From Synechococcus sp. WH 8020 (GTDB taxonomy: Bacteria > Cyanobacteriota > Cyanobacteriia > PCC-6307 > Cyanobiaceae): DNA of 64,000 bases. Positions 1-8,527 of this stretch are shown here, in pieces (within the stretch, counting starts at the first letter, position 1; every line of letters starts with the position of its first letter). The translations under genes and the position numbers were made by a program. Location of the stretch: positions 2,486,890-2,550,889 of the forward strand of contig NZ_CP011941.1 of the NCBI RefSeq assembly GCF_001040845.1, read 5' to 3'. The notes below the pieces were generated by a model. It was not told the origin of the DNA and ran no database searches. It worked only from the letters and a program-made list of their open reading frames with translations.

Positions 1-572
1 ATGCCCTGGTGGGCGCATTGATGCCTGATTACGACGCCGTGCAGAAGATTTCGATCATTCCCCGCGGTAACGCTGGTGGTTTGACCTTCTTCACGCCGAG
101 CGAAGAGCGGATGGAGTCTGGCCTTTACTCACGGACCTACCTCCAAAACCAAATGGCTGTGGCCCTAGGCGGTCGGGTTGCAGAGGAAATCGTCTACGGA
201 GAAGACGAGGTCACAACGGGTGCTTCCAATGACCTTCAGCAAGTTGCTTCGGTTGCCCGTCAGATGGTGACCCGCTTTGGGATGAGCGACAAGCTTGGTC
301 CTGTTGCTCTAGGCCGTGCACAAGGAGGAATGTTCTTGGGTCGCGATATCGCAGCTGAACGTGATTTCTCCGAGGACACGGCAGCCACGATTGATTCCGA
401 GGTTTCCGATCTGGTTGATGTGGCCTATCACCGTGCCACCAAGGTCTTGAATGACAACCGCTCTGTCCTTGATGAGCTCGCCGAAATGCTGGTTGAAAGC
501 GAAACTGTTGATTCACAGGAACTTCAGGATCTCTTGATCCGACGCGATGTGCGAATTGCTGAGTACGTCTGA
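1..572 (+). CDS. ftsH: ATP-dependent zinc metalloprotease FtsH, C-terminal part (5' end outside window)
   Basis: This is the C-terminal peptidase domain of FtsH, the membrane-anchored AAA+ zinc protease that degrades damaged membrane proteins such as photodamaged D1 in cyanobacteria. The frame is open from the first base. The first two bases complete a His codon followed by ALVGALMPDYD, which follows the HExxH zinc motif in this family, so the window starts at the second zinc-binding His. Further on are the conserved NAGGLTFF and LGGRVAEE segments and ASNDLQQ, which carries the third zinc ligand (Asp). The stop overlaps the start of the downstream aldolase gene by about 25 bases. The AAA and membrane segments lie upstream of the window. 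FtsH paralogue type cannot be decided from this fragment. Confidence 0.96.
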   Translation, partial: ALVGALMPDYDAVQKISIIPRGNAGGLTFFTPSEERMESGLYSRTYLQNQMAVALGGRVAEEIVYGEDEVTTGASNDLQQVASVARQMVTRFGMSDKLGPVALGRAQGGMFLGRDIAAERDFSEDTAATIDSEVSDLVDVAYHRATKVLNDNRSVLDELAEMLVESETVDSQELQDLLIRRDVRIAEYV

Positions 573-1197
573 TCGTCAGCAGTGGTTGATGGCCTCGTTG
601 CGTCGTCAGCCACTGATCATGGTGTTGCGGCCCAAGGAGAGTGATCTCCTTGGGCCGTTTTTGCAGTCACTGTTGTGTCAACGCATCGACCAGTTGGTCG
701 ATCTTGGCGTCCACCACATTGAAGTTGCCTGGATGGATCACCCTCGCTGGAGTGCCCTGATCGCGGCGATCCGGCTGAGGCATCCAACCGTTCAGCTGGG
801 AGTGGCCTCTGTGACGTCACAACGGGGTCTCCAGGCAGTGATCGATCTCGATCTGCCCTATGCAATGTCTCCGCTCTTGGATCAGGGCCTGGTCTTGATG
901 GCACATCAACACAACTGTTGTCTTGTTCCTGGTGTGATGACGCCAACCGAAATTCGCCAGGCGGTTGCTCTTGGTTGCCATGTTGTGAAATTGTTTCCTG
1001 CAGTTGTGCTGGGCCTCGATTACCACCGTCAGATTGCAGCCCCGATGTGGGATCTGCCCTTCATGATTGCCGCAGGCGGGTTGAGTGTGGCCGACTTGGA
1101 TCCCTGGCTGTCCGCTGGTTACGACGCGATTGCCCTCGGTCGTGGCGTCCTCGGCGCAACGAACGCCATCGCCGATCTACGCGATTGGTTGACGTGA
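547..1197 (+). CDS. eda: KDPG/KHG aldolase family protein (2-keto-3-deoxy-6-phosphogluconate aldolase)
   Basis: A 216-residue class I aldolase of the KDPG/KHG family. It is expected to cleave 2-keto-3-deoxy-6-phosphogluconate to pyruvate and glyceraldehyde-3-phosphate (Entner-Doudoroff route) in the cytosol. Family marks are the active-site Glu in HHIEVAW (about residue 59), the PGVMTPTE segment near 128-135, and the Schiff-base Lys in HVVKLFPA (Lys148). The family is usually a little over 200 residues, so this is full length. The ATG at 547 overlaps ftsH; an in-frame ATG at 589 is an alternative that would drop 14 residues. The overlap suggests translational coupling with ftsH. Substrate choice between KDPG and 4-hydroxy-2-oxoglutarate is not visible. 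Confidence 0.88.
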   Translation: MCELLSTSDRQQWLMASLRRQPLIMVLRPKESDLLGPFLQSLLCQRIDQLVDLGVHHIEVAWMDHPRWSALIAAIRLRHPTVQLGVASVTSQRGLQAVIDLDLPYAMSPLLDQGLVLMAHQHNCCLVPGVMTPTEIRQAVALGCHVVKLFPAVVLGLDYHRQIAAPMWDLPFMIAAGGLSVADLDPWLSAGYDAIALGRGVLGATNAIADLRDWLT

Positions 1198-1236
1198 GTC
1201 TTATCTGCTACAGATGGGATAGTGATTTGGTTTCGG

Positions 1237-1848
1237 ATGTCTCAGTTATCCATCAAGCTGAGCGACAAGGCGGATGCTCTGATCGCGCAATTGCAGAAAG
1301 AGATCTTTAACCGTCGCCGTAAAAAGGTCACGGCAGCTGGTGTTGTGGAGACCTTGGTTGAAAGCGGCGCAAGGTCTCAGTCCGACAAGCGCTTTGCCAC
1401 CTCTTGGGTCAATCTGATTGAAGACATTGAGAAGGCTGCCAAGTTGGCCAATGCGCATGGGAGCAAGCCCGCAGCCCTGACGGATGAGGAATGGGTGATG
1501 GTGTTGAGCCATCGCAATCGCCAAGTCTCCAAACCGCGTCAAGCCAGTAAAGCCAGTAAAGCCAGTAAAGCGGTGAAGGCCGAGAAGCCTGCTGTTGCTG
1601 CGCGCACCACGACCGCAACAAAAACGAAACGAGCTTCCTCCTCATCGCGGGTGGCCAAAGCTCGGGTGGCCAAGACAACGGAAACGTCTACCACCTCCTT
1701 GGCATCAGTCGGAAAGCCTCGTAAAGCGCGCCGTGCCCGTAAGTCGGTGACTGAGTCCACTTCAACGCGTTCCACGGCTGGCCGCATGGCGAAAGCGGCA
1801 GCACAGTTGGCTAGTAGCAGTGGGATCAAGTCTCCGGCTAGAAGCTAG
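1237..1848 (+). CDS. Unknown basic protein with Lys/Ala/Ser/Thr-rich histone H1-like tail
   Basis: I do not recognise a named family. The first ~95 residues are compact and helical in character (LSIKLSDKADALIAQLQKEI, then NRRRKKVTAAGVVETLVESG), slightly reminiscent of ribbon-helix-helix DNA-binding proteins. The remaining ~110 residues are low complexity, rich in Lys, Ala, Ser, Thr and Arg, with ASKASKASKA repeats and RKARRARK patches, like eukaryotic H1 or bacterial H1-like tails. A DNA- or RNA-binding role is an inference from composition. The ATG at 1237 is chosen over the in-frame start at 1222 because it begins directly at the ordered region. The gene stands alone after the aldolase and converges on aroC. 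Confidence 0.7.
   Translation: MSQLSIKLSDKADALIAQLQKEIFNRRRKKVTAAGVVETLVESGARSQSDKRFATSWVNLIEDIEKAAKLANAHGSKPAALTDEEWVMVLSHRNRQVSKPRQASKASKASKAVKAEKPAVAARTTTATKTKRASSSSRVAKARVAKTTETSTTSLASVGKPRKARRARKSVTESTSTRSTAGRMAKAAAQLASSSGIKSPARS
1543..1569 (+). repeat. Three tandem 9-bp repeats inside the basic protein gene
   Basis: The unit gccagtaaa occurs three times in a row in frame and encodes (Ala-Ser-Lys)x3 at the start of the low-complexity tail. Such in-frame units can change copy number by slippage without breaking the frame. Confidence 0.9.
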
Positions 1849-1860
1849 GGCTCTTTCAGA

Positions 1861-2949
1861 TCACCAAAGGCTGCATTGCCCTTGCTGCCTGAGCAGGTGA
1901 TCGGCAAGAACCAAGGACACCATGGCTTCCACCATCGGAACGGCTCTTGGTAAGACGCAAGGGTCGTGGCGTCCTTTCGCTGAGAGCGTGGTCGCCTCCC
2001 CTGCCGCGTTGATGGTCTGTTGCTCCTTGCGGATGGTGGCCGTTGGCTTGAAGGCCACTCGGATCACAATCGCTTCCCCATTGCTGATTCCTCCCTGAAT
2101 GCCTCCGGAATAGTTGGTAGCCGTATGCAAGCTTCCATCCTGGGTGGGTAGGAAAGCATCGTTGTGGGCACTGCCCTTCAGCAGCGTTCCGGCAAAGCCC
2201 GATCCGATTTCAAAGCCTTTGGTGGCGGGCAGTGACATCACGGCTTTGGCGAGGTCAGCTTCTAACTTGTCGAAGACGGGCATCCCCAGCCCCGTGTTCG
2301 CTTGCCTCACCACGCACTCAATCACTCCGCCGCAGGAATCTCCCTCTTGGCCGATGGCTTCAATGCGTTGAATCATCTGTTCGGCCATTCCTGGATCAGG
2401 GCAGCGCACGATGTTGCTTTCCACTTGTTCCGGCGTGACTGAGCTGGGATCAACGCTCGCCTCGAGATCATGGATTCGCTTCACCCAAGCGATCACTTCG
2501 GTGCCATTGGCTTTCCTAAGAAGCTGCCTGGCGATCGCTCCCGCTGCTACCCGTCCAATCGTTTCCCGGGCCGAGGCTCTGCCGCCGCCGCTGCGGGCCT
2601 GGATGCCGTATTTCGCTTGATAGGTGGCATCGGCATGGGATGGGCGAAAGGCCACTTCCATGTCTTTGTAGTCCTGAGGGCGTTGGTCCTTGTTGCGCAC
2701 CACCATCGCAATCGGTGTGCCCAGGGTTTCCCCATCCAGTAATCCGCTCAGGATCTCGACCTGGTCAGCTTCTTTCCTCGGTGTGGTGATGCGACTTTGA
2801 CCCGGACGTCTGCGATCGAGGTCTGCCTGAATGGCTTCTAGATCTAATTTCAGCCTGGGCGGGCAGCCATCCACAATGACGCCGACGCCTCCCCCATGGG
2901 ATTCCCCAAAGGTGCTGATCCGAAACAGTTCCCCGAAGCTGCTGCCCAT
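1861..2949 (-). CDS. aroC: Chorismate synthase
   Basis: A 362-residue chorismate synthase, last step of the shikimate pathway, converting 5-enolpyruvylshikimate-3-phosphate to chorismate with reduced FMN. The N-terminus [19 protein letters not shown] and the [21 protein letters not shown] and [11 protein letters not shown] segments are the family signatures. Length is normal. It lies 59 bases downstream of the DUF985 cupin in the same direction, so it could be transcribed with the betaine operon or have its own promoter. It converges with the basic protein gene, leaving 12 bases between the stops. Confidence 0.98.
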   Translation of the reverse strand: MGSSFGELFRISTFGESHGGGVGVIVDGCPPRLKLDLEAIQADLDRRRPGQSRITTPRKEADQVEILSGLLDGETLGTPIAMVVRNKDQRPQDYKDMEVAFRPSHADATYQAKYGIQARSGGGRASARETIGRVAAGAIARQLLRKANGTEVIAWVKRIHDLEASVDPSSVTPEQVESNIVRCPDPGMAEQMIQRIEAIGQEGDSCGGVIECVVRQANTGLGMPVFDKLEADLAKAVMSLPATKGFEIGSGFAGTLLKGSAHNDAFLPTQDGSLHTATNYSGGIQGGISNGEAIVIRVAFKPTATIRKEQQTINAAGEATTLSAKGRHDPCVLPRAVPMVEAMVSLVLADHLLRQQGQCSLW

Positions 2950-3008
2950 GCTGTCTCCCTGCTGGGATGAGCGTAATGAGTCGGCTTCACTGTTGAACTC
3001 TGATGCGT

Positions 3009-3485
3009 TCAGATCAGATCAGGATGCGCTCCCTTTGGGCGTTCGCTGTCTGGAAGATCTCTGAGCATGGTGAAATCTTCAAAGCTGAACCCAGGCCCAA
3101 CACAACAACTCACCAGGCAGTAAGGACCTTCGGCTTTGGCGGCCTGCCAGTGATCCGCTGGAATGACTTGAACAGGGTTATGCATCGACAACACCTCTCG
3201 AGTGGCCTGATCAGCCTTGGGCTTAAGGCACCACAGACTGAGGGGTGCTCCTTGTAGATGGGTCCACACCTCATCGGCATGGCTCACCCTGTGCCAGCGA
3301 CTGAGCGATCCTGAATCCAAGAGATACAAGATTGTGCTGATGCCACAGCGCTGTTGCTGATCAGGTCGAACCACAAGCACAGAGCTTCGATGCAGCTCGC
3401 GATACCAGCCGCCCTCTGGATGGGGTTGCAGCTTCCATTCTTCTACCAGCTTTTCAACGACTTCTGAAGGGTTGCGTTTGTTCAA
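3009..3485 (-). CDS. DUF985-type cupin protein
   Basis: A 158-residue single-domain cupin of the DUF985 type. Typical segments are [16 protein letters not shown] near the N-terminus, [18 protein letters not shown] in the first strand pair, and [11 protein letters not shown] in the second motif. No enzyme activity is assured for this family. Its ATG overlaps the stop of the dimethylglycine methyltransferase gene (ATGA), so it is the third gene of the betaine synthesis operon. A role linked to osmolyte or sugar metabolism is an inference from that context only. Confidence 0.82.
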   Translation of the reverse strand: MNKRNPSEVVEKLVEEWKLQPHPEGGWYRELHRSSVLVVRPDQQQRCGISTILYLLDSGSLSRWHRVSHADEVWTHLQGAPLSLWCLKPKADQATREVLSMHNPVQVIPADHWQAAKAEGPYCLVSCCVGPGFSFEDFTMLRDLPDSERPKGAHPDLI

Positions 3486-4351
3486 GGGATTGACTCTTTT
3501 GGTTTGTGGAATCGCATCAGTCCCCAGCAGAGCCTCCCAGCTTTGCCTCCCTCAACCCAATGCTCAAGACCTGCGCTCATTGTGTTGAGGTACTCAGGGC
3601 TAATGCTCAGTTTCAGCTCATCATGACGCCGTTGGAGCTCGTCTCGAACACGGCTATAATGACGGACCAGCATTGGCGTGCGCTCATCCCAAACGTCGTG
3701 TTGCAGCCCAACATTATTAGCCCAGCTAATATATCGGTCTGGAGAGCCCAGATCGGAGAGGTGAATGCGCTCAAGGATCTTGGAAAGTGATTCTGAGGGC
3801 ACACCATCGGCCGCCATGGGGTCAGTCATCACCATTACGCCGCCAGGCTTGAGAAGCCTGGCGGCCTCTTTCATCACCTGTTGGCGATCTCCCGAGTGAA
3901 GGATGGCATCCTGGCTCCAGACCACATCTGCGCAGGCATCCTCCAGAGGAACGGCTTCAAAAGAGGCGTTATGGACCTGGATTTGGCGGTCCAAGCCGGC
4001 TGCACGATTGAGTTCACGATGGCGGGTATTTTCCACGGCAGAAATATTGATGGCTTCTACGTTCACCCTGGGGCTTTGGCAAAGGTGACGTGCGGCGCCG
4101 CCGTAGCCGGAGCCCAGATCCACGATGGTACAGCTTTCGTTGGAGGAGCCAGTGAGTTGTTTATCAATCAGGGCTGCTAGCGCTTCCACCGTGCGACGAC
4201 TCGCGGTTGCAATGGGTTCCGTCTCCGCGATGTAGAGCCCGATATGAATGTCTTCCCCGCCCCAAATCTCTGCATAAAAGCGGTCGGCATCATTGCTGTC
4301 GTAGTAACTAGCTGCAGTGGAGGCAGCCTTGGAAAAAGAAGATTCAGCCAT
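3482..4351 (-). CDS. bsmB: Sarcosine/dimethylglycine N-methyltransferase (SDMT)
   Basis: A 289-residue class I SAM-dependent methyltransferase. The homologous enzymes carry out the last methylations from sarcosine/dimethylglycine to glycine betaine. The SAM-binding motif I is VDLGSGYGGAARHL (about residues 97-110); FYAEIWGGEDIHIGLY near residue 25 and WSQDAILHSGDR in the middle are shared with SDMTs and related GSMT/SDMT-type enzymes. It starts 3 bases after GSMT stops and its stop overlaps the cupin gene, so GSMT-SDMT-cupin is one operon. Product betaine fits the divergent proVWX genes. Start ATG at 4351 gives normal family length. Confidence 0.9.
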   Translation of the reverse strand: MAESSFSKAASTAASYYDSNDADRFYAEIWGGEDIHIGLYIAETEPIATASRRTVEALAALIDKQLTGSSNESCTIVDLGSGYGGAARHLCQSPRVNVEAINISAVENTRHRELNRAAGLDRQIQVHNASFEAVPLEDACADVVWSQDAILHSGDRQQVMKEAARLLKPGGVMVMTDPMAADGVPSESLSKILERIHLSDLGSPDRYISWANNVGLQHDVWDERTPMLVRHYSRVRDELQRRHDELKLSISPEYLNTMSAGLEHWVEGGKAGRLCWGLMRFHKPKESIP

Positions 4352-4354
4352 GAT

Positions 4355-5197
4355 CTAAATCTCGGTCATGTCTGAGTTAAAGCGATATTCCTTTTCCGCA
4401 ACATGAACATAGAAGTCAGGATCATCATGGCCTTGTTGGTAGTCGCCGAAGCTGTTGATCCGTTGAAATCCAACCTCGCGCATCAGGCGTCTTACATAGC
4501 CGTGGCGCAACGGAAACATATTTAGGTGATAGGTGCTTCCGTCACTGAAGGCGTAGCGGAAGCGAGCCAGTCCGTCGTCGACGTGTTCTGGTCCAACCTC
4601 AACATCCTTCCCGCAGTAAACGTTGCTTTTACCGCTTGAGGAGTTGCCCTCCAGCAAGCGGTCGTAATTTCTATGGTCGAGGATCAACACGCCGTTGTGC
4701 TTCAGCACGGCGTAGTACTCCGCCAATGCTTTGCGTCGATCCTGTTCACGGAATAGGTGCGTGAAGGAATTGCCTAAGCAGATCACTGCATCAAATTCGC
4801 CATGAACATCACGATTGAGGAAGCGCCAATCGGCATGAACGGTACGCATTAGTAGGTCGCGTTCGCGTGCATTTTTAAAAGCACGCGCCAACATATTCGG
4901 GCTTCCATCCACGCTTACAACATCAAAACCTTCTCGCAATAAGCGAATGGAGTGGAAACCTGTGCCAGTGGCAACATCCAGAACAGATTTGGCTCCATGC
5001 TGATGCAATAATTTGACGAAAAAATCTCCTTCTGCTTTTTCTCTTGCTTCCCAATCAATTAATCGATCCCAGCGATCAACAAATTGTTCAATGTATTCCT
5101 GTTCGTAATGATCGGTTTCGCGAACCCGTTCAGGTGTGTCTCCGAACTTTTGATCATCGCTCTGTTCGATGGCGGAGGGATTCGTGAACGATGGCAT
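4355..5197 (-). CDS. bsmA: Glycine/sarcosine N-methyltransferase (GSMT)
   Basis: A 280-residue SAM-dependent methyltransferase matching glycine/sarcosine N-methyltransferases, which make sarcosine and dimethylglycine from glycine, the first steps of glycine betaine synthesis without choline. Marks are RETDHYEQEYIEQFVDRWDRLIDW near the N-terminus (split here into RETDHYEQEY and FVDRWDRLIDW), motif I VLDVATGTGFHSIRLL and ICLGNSFTHLF. It is the first gene of the minus-strand operon GSMT-SDMT-cupin. The upstream 277 bases separate it from the divergent transporter operon. Confidence 0.92.
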   Translation of the reverse strand: MPSFTNPSAIEQSDDQKFGDTPERVRETDHYEQEYIEQFVDRWDRLIDWEAREKAEGDFFVKLLHQHGAKSVLDVATGTGFHSIRLLREGFDVVSVDGSPNMLARAFKNARERDLLMRTVHADWRFLNRDVHGEFDAVICLGNSFTHLFREQDRRKALAEYYAVLKHNGVLILDHRNYDRLLEGNSSSGKSNVYCGKDVEVGPEHVDDGLARFRYAFSDGSTYHLNMFPLRHGYVRRLMREVGFQRINSFGDYQQGHDDPDFYVHVAEKEYRFNSDMTEI

Positions 5198-5474
5198 AGA
5201 TGGCTTCTTATTTGGGAACTAGGGTTGTGAAGACCTTGTGTCGGAGCATTGAGTAATGCATGCCAACGAAGAAAGCTTCAAAGCTTTGGATGCTGTTGTG
5301 GAAATTCATTCTAACAAGTTAATGCTCGTTTTGGAAGAAGTCGACAATTCTGTTCGGCTTTGATTGCCAGCTTGGCGCAATTGAGTCGACTTCCTGCTCT
5401 TTTCGTAAAGGAAAGCTATGTGATGAACTTGCGTTGTCTATAGTGAAATTTATTAATGCAAGGGCGAATCCGAG
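5198..5474. promoter_or_regulatory. Divergent intergenic region between betaine synthesis and betaine uptake operons
   Basis: This AT-rich 277-base spacer must hold the promoters of both the minus-strand GSMT operon and the plus-strand proVWX operon. On the plus strand TTGCGT followed after 17 bases by ATTAAT (near 5432-5460) is a weak -35/-10 candidate. I see no long inverted repeat. A 75-codon minus-strand reading frame here is not credible as a gene. Confidence 0.5.
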
Positions 5475-6614
5475 ATGAGTTCGGACATCTGCCTCGATTC
5501 TCTCTGGAAGATATATGGAGGGTCGGCAGATTCGGCGATTAAGCAACTTCAGTCTGGCCTAGATCCCCTTGGTTTATATCAGCGAACTGGCCTTCGTGCT
5601 GCTGTTCGCGATGTCTCGCTTGAGATCCACGCGGGTGAAATTTTTGTTGTGATGGGCCTCTCAGGGTCTGGAAAATCCACCCTGCTGCGTCTTCTGAATG
5701 GGTTAGTGAGGCCTTGCTCGGGTGAGGTGAGTATTCAGGGGCGAAGGCTGTCTTTGTTGGACCCTATGGAGCTCAACAAGCTTCGTCGTAAGCAGATGGG
5801 CATGGTGTTTCAGTCCTTTGCTCTCTTCCCGCATCGAACTGTGATCGATAACGCGGCTTTTGGTCTTGAGGTTGCCGGGTTGTCCAGGCCACGGCGCCGA
5901 GACTTGGCTTTAAAGGCTCTTGAGCGCGTAGGCCTCGGTGATGAATGTCAAAAGTATCCTCATCAGCTTTCTGGGGGGATGCAGCAGAGGGTTGGTCTTG
6001 CGCGAGCGCTGGCTCTTGATCCACCGATCTTGCTGATGGATGAGGCCTTTTCAGCGCTTGATCCGTTGATTCGCAGCGACATGCAGGAGTTGCTGCTGGA
6101 ATTGCAAGCTGAGCGGCAACGCACCATCGTTTTTATCTCCCACGACCTTGATGAAGCGATTCGGCTTGGCGATCGGATTGCCCTGATGCAGGACGGCCAA
6201 GTGCTGCAATGCGGAACGCCTCAGTCCCTCCTCTGCAACCCGGCAGGTCGAGCCGTGCGTCACTTCTTCCGCGATATCGATTCCGCGGCGGTTTTAGATG
6301 TTGCTGCGATTGCTGCAATGCCTCGCTGTTTGTTGGTGAATGCTGCTGCTCCGTCAGCCGCATTGGATGCCGTCGTTGATGACCCTATTTATGTGCTCGA
6401 TGAGAACAAGCGGTTGCGTGGAGTGTGCACTGGCTCTGACGGCTGGATTGAGGCTGATCAGTTGGCAACGCTGAGCGCTGGAACCCGGCTGCGTGATGCG
6501 ATGCCGCTAGTTGCCTCACTTGTTTATCCACCGCCTGTTGTCGACAGCGAAGGCTGCTTCCTGGGTGTGGTTACCCCCCGTCTGCTGTTGCGTTCTCTTG
6601 AGGTCAACGTCTAA
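5475..6614 (+). CDS. proV: Glycine betaine/proline ABC transporter, ATP-binding protein
   Basis: A 379-residue ATPase of the ProV/OpuAA family powering betaine uptake. Walker A is GLSGSGKST (residues 61-69), the signature LSGGMQQR lies near 165, and Walker B LLLMDEAFSALD near 185-196. The last ~100 residues look like a degenerate CBS pair (DENKRLRGVCTG and PPPVVDSEGCFLGVVT), the region that senses ionic strength in OpuA homologues. The ATG at 5475 begins with the typical ProV lead-in before the ATPase fold. Its stop overlaps the permease start (TAATG). Confidence 0.95.
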   Translation: MSSDICLDSLWKIYGGSADSAIKQLQSGLDPLGLYQRTGLRAAVRDVSLEIHAGEIFVVMGLSGSGKSTLLRLLNGLVRPCSGEVSIQGRRLSLLDPMELNKLRRKQMGMVFQSFALFPHRTVIDNAAFGLEVAGLSRPRRRDLALKALERVGLGDECQKYPHQLSGGMQQRVGLARALALDPPILLMDEAFSALDPLIRSDMQELLLELQAERQRTIVFISHDLDEAIRLGDRIALMQDGQVLQCGTPQSLLCNPAGRAVRHFFRDIDSAAVLDVAAIAAMPRCLLVNAAAPSAALDAVVDDPIYVLDENKRLRGVCTGSDGWIEADQLATLSAGTRLRDAMPLVASLVYPPPVVDSEGCFLGVVTPRLLLRSLEVNV

Positions 6615-7537
6615 TGGTTCAATCCCTGCCTTTCGGCTCCGCCTACTTATTTGCCGCAGTGCATCAAGCCGGAGCCTTAGGCCTCGCTGTTGATGCAGCA
6701 GTGGTGTGGTTGCTCACTTACGCACAGAGCGTATTTGATGTCGTAAATGCAGGAGTCATGGCTCTTGTTGCCTTCACAGAGCACTCGCTCAGAGCACCCT
6801 CTCCTTGGATTTTTGCTCTGATCGTGGCTGGTCTTGGCCTCTGGAGAGTGAGCGGAGGATTCGCCTTATTTGCGCTGCTTGGATTGAATTTGGTGCTGGC
6901 GATGGGGCTTTGGGATCCGATGATTTCGACCCTCGCACTGGTATTGACGGCATCGTTTCTGGCATTGCTGATTGGTCTCCCTCTGGGAGTGCTTTCAGCG
7001 CGAATTAAGCCGGTTTGGCGATTGTTGCGACCTTGCCTTGATCTCATGCAGACCATGCCGGCTTTTGTGTATTTGATTCCAGCAGTGATGTTGTTCAGCA
7101 CAGGTGCTGTTCCAGCAATCATTGCGACATTGGTGTTTTCGATGCCGCCGGTGGTTCGCCTCACCCAGCTCGGTATTCGTCAAGTTCCTCTTGATCTCAT
7201 CGAGGTGGGTCGTGCCTTTGGGTGCAGTGAGTTGCAATTGCTATGGAAAGTACAGATGCCGAGTGCTTTGCCCACGTTGATGAGTGGAGTGAATCAAACG
7301 ATCATGCTGGCTTTATCGATGGTGGTGATTGCCTCGATGATTGGTGGAGGCGGCCTGGGTGATGTCGTGCTGCGCGGCATTCAACAGCTGGATGTGGGCC
7401 TTGGTTTTGAGGGCGGGATTGCGGTTGTGATTCTCGCTGTCATCCTCGATCGACTTAGTCAGAGCTTGATGCTTGAAGGTGAGAGAGCGTTGGAAGCTCG
7501 CTCTCGTCGTTGGCGTTCGCTGTGGAGGACACCATGA
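6614..7537 (+). CDS. proW: Glycine betaine/proline ABC transporter, permease
   Basis: A 307-residue inner-membrane permease of the ProW/OpuAB type with about seven hydrophobic stretches. The conserved ABC permease loop lies around VGRAFGCSELQLLWKVQMPSA, where the EAA-like helix contacts the ATPase (short pieces: VGRAFGCSE and WKVQMPSALP). MVVIASMIGGGGLGDVVLRG is also typical of the family. The start overlaps proV by one base and the stop overlaps proX by four (ATGA), so the three subunits are translationally coupled. Confidence 0.95.
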   Translation: MVQSLPFGSAYLFAAVHQAGALGLAVDAAVVWLLTYAQSVFDVVNAGVMALVAFTEHSLRAPSPWIFALIVAGLGLWRVSGGFALFALLGLNLVLAMGLWDPMISTLALVLTASFLALLIGLPLGVLSARIKPVWRLLRPCLDLMQTMPAFVYLIPAVMLFSTGAVPAIIATLVFSMPPVVRLTQLGIRQVPLDLIEVGRAFGCSELQLLWKVQMPSALPTLMSGVNQTIMLALSMVVIASMIGGGGLGDVVLRGIQQLDVGLGFEGGIAVVILAVILDRLSQSLMLEGERALEARSRRWRSLWRTP

Positions 7538-8511
7538 CAGCCCATCTCTGGCGTCGCCGTGCCGTTTTGCTGTCAGGTCTTGGTTTAGCTACGGCTTCCC
7601 TGTCCAGCCTGGTGCGCTTGAGCAGGCAACGCCAGGCACGCTCGACCGCAGCTAAGTCCTCCACACAAAAAGGCTCGGAACCACAATCGGACTCTGTGTT
7701 GACTCAGTCGAGTGCAACGGGGCCGTTGCGCTTGGGATGGTCTCCATGGGCTGATGCAGAAGTGATGAGCTTGATCGCTCAGCGGGTGATTCAGCAGGCT
7801 TACAACCTTCCCGTGGAACGGGTCATGGCCGATATCGGCATTCAATATGCCTCTGTGGCGCGAGGGGATCTCGACCTGATGTTGATGGCTTGGTTGCCGT
7901 TAACGCACAAGGACTACTGGACACGAGTCCGTGACCGGGTGCTCGATTTCGGTTCCATGTATTCCGGCCGTCTTGGTTGGGTGGTTCCCGATTACGTGGA
8001 TGCCTCTGAGCTTCGCTCGATCACTGATCTGCAAAATCCTGAAGTCGCGGCGCGTTTTCAGAACAGGGTCCAAGGCATTGACCCTGGCTCAGGCCTCAAT
8101 CAGGCTTCTGAGCAGGCGTTGGTGGATTACAAGCTGGGTGACATGCGCCTGGTTGCTTCCAGTAGCGCTGCTATGACGGCTGTTCTTGATAAAGAGATTC
8201 GGGAGCGACGTTGGGTGGTGGTGACCAGTTGGACGCCGCATTGGATGTTTGCTCGCTACAAGCTCCGTTTCTTGGAGGATCCCCAGCTCGTGTTTGGTGG
8301 TGTGGAATGGATTCATGCCCTAGGGAGGCAGGGCTTGGATCGGGAGTACCCAGCTCTGACAGCATTTTTATCCCGTTTTCAGATCCCTGATCGTGAGCTG
8401 TCTGATGTCCTTCTGATGGCGAATGAGCGCTCGGCAGAAGAAGCTGTCGAAAACTATCTCAATCTTCATCCGGCCCGAATTCGCTACTGGACAACAGGAA
8501 AAATCAGCTGA
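7534..8511 (+). CDS. proX: Glycine betaine ABC transporter, substrate-binding protein (OpuAC/ProX-like)
   Basis: A 325-residue solute-binding protein with the OpuAC fold. Supporting segments are LRLGWSPWADAEVMS, DLDLMLMAWLPLTHKDYW and VVVTSWTPHWMFARYKLRFLEDP (seen as TSWTPHWMFA and RFLEDPQ); the Trp-rich patches fit a quaternary-ammonium cage. The N-terminus has WRRRAVLLSGLGLATAS, a basic then hydrophobic signal that could be Tat-like or a membrane anchor. ATG at 7534 overlaps the proW stop as ATGA; an upstream in-frame start at 7510 is less likely. It converges with gpgS, 16 bases apart. Confidence 0.93.
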   Translation: MTAHLWRRRAVLLSGLGLATASLSSLVRLSRQRQARSTAAKSSTQKGSEPQSDSVLTQSSATGPLRLGWSPWADAEVMSLIAQRVIQQAYNLPVERVMADIGIQYASVARGDLDLMLMAWLPLTHKDYWTRVRDRVLDFGSMYSGRLGWVVPDYVDASELRSITDLQNPEVAARFQNRVQGIDPGSGLNQASEQALVDYKLGDMRLVASSSAAMTAVLDKEIRERRWVVVTSWTPHWMFARYKLRFLEDPQLVFGGVEWIHALGRQGLDREYPALTAFLSRFQIPDRELSDVLLMANERSAEEAVENYLNLHPARIRYWTTGKIS

Positions 8512-8527
8512 ACAGTACAGGCTGGAT

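Noticed and set aside
5319-5546. 75-codon minus-strand frame between the betaine operons
   Set aside because: It overlaps proV, has no recognisable domain and lies in a region that must hold two promoters.
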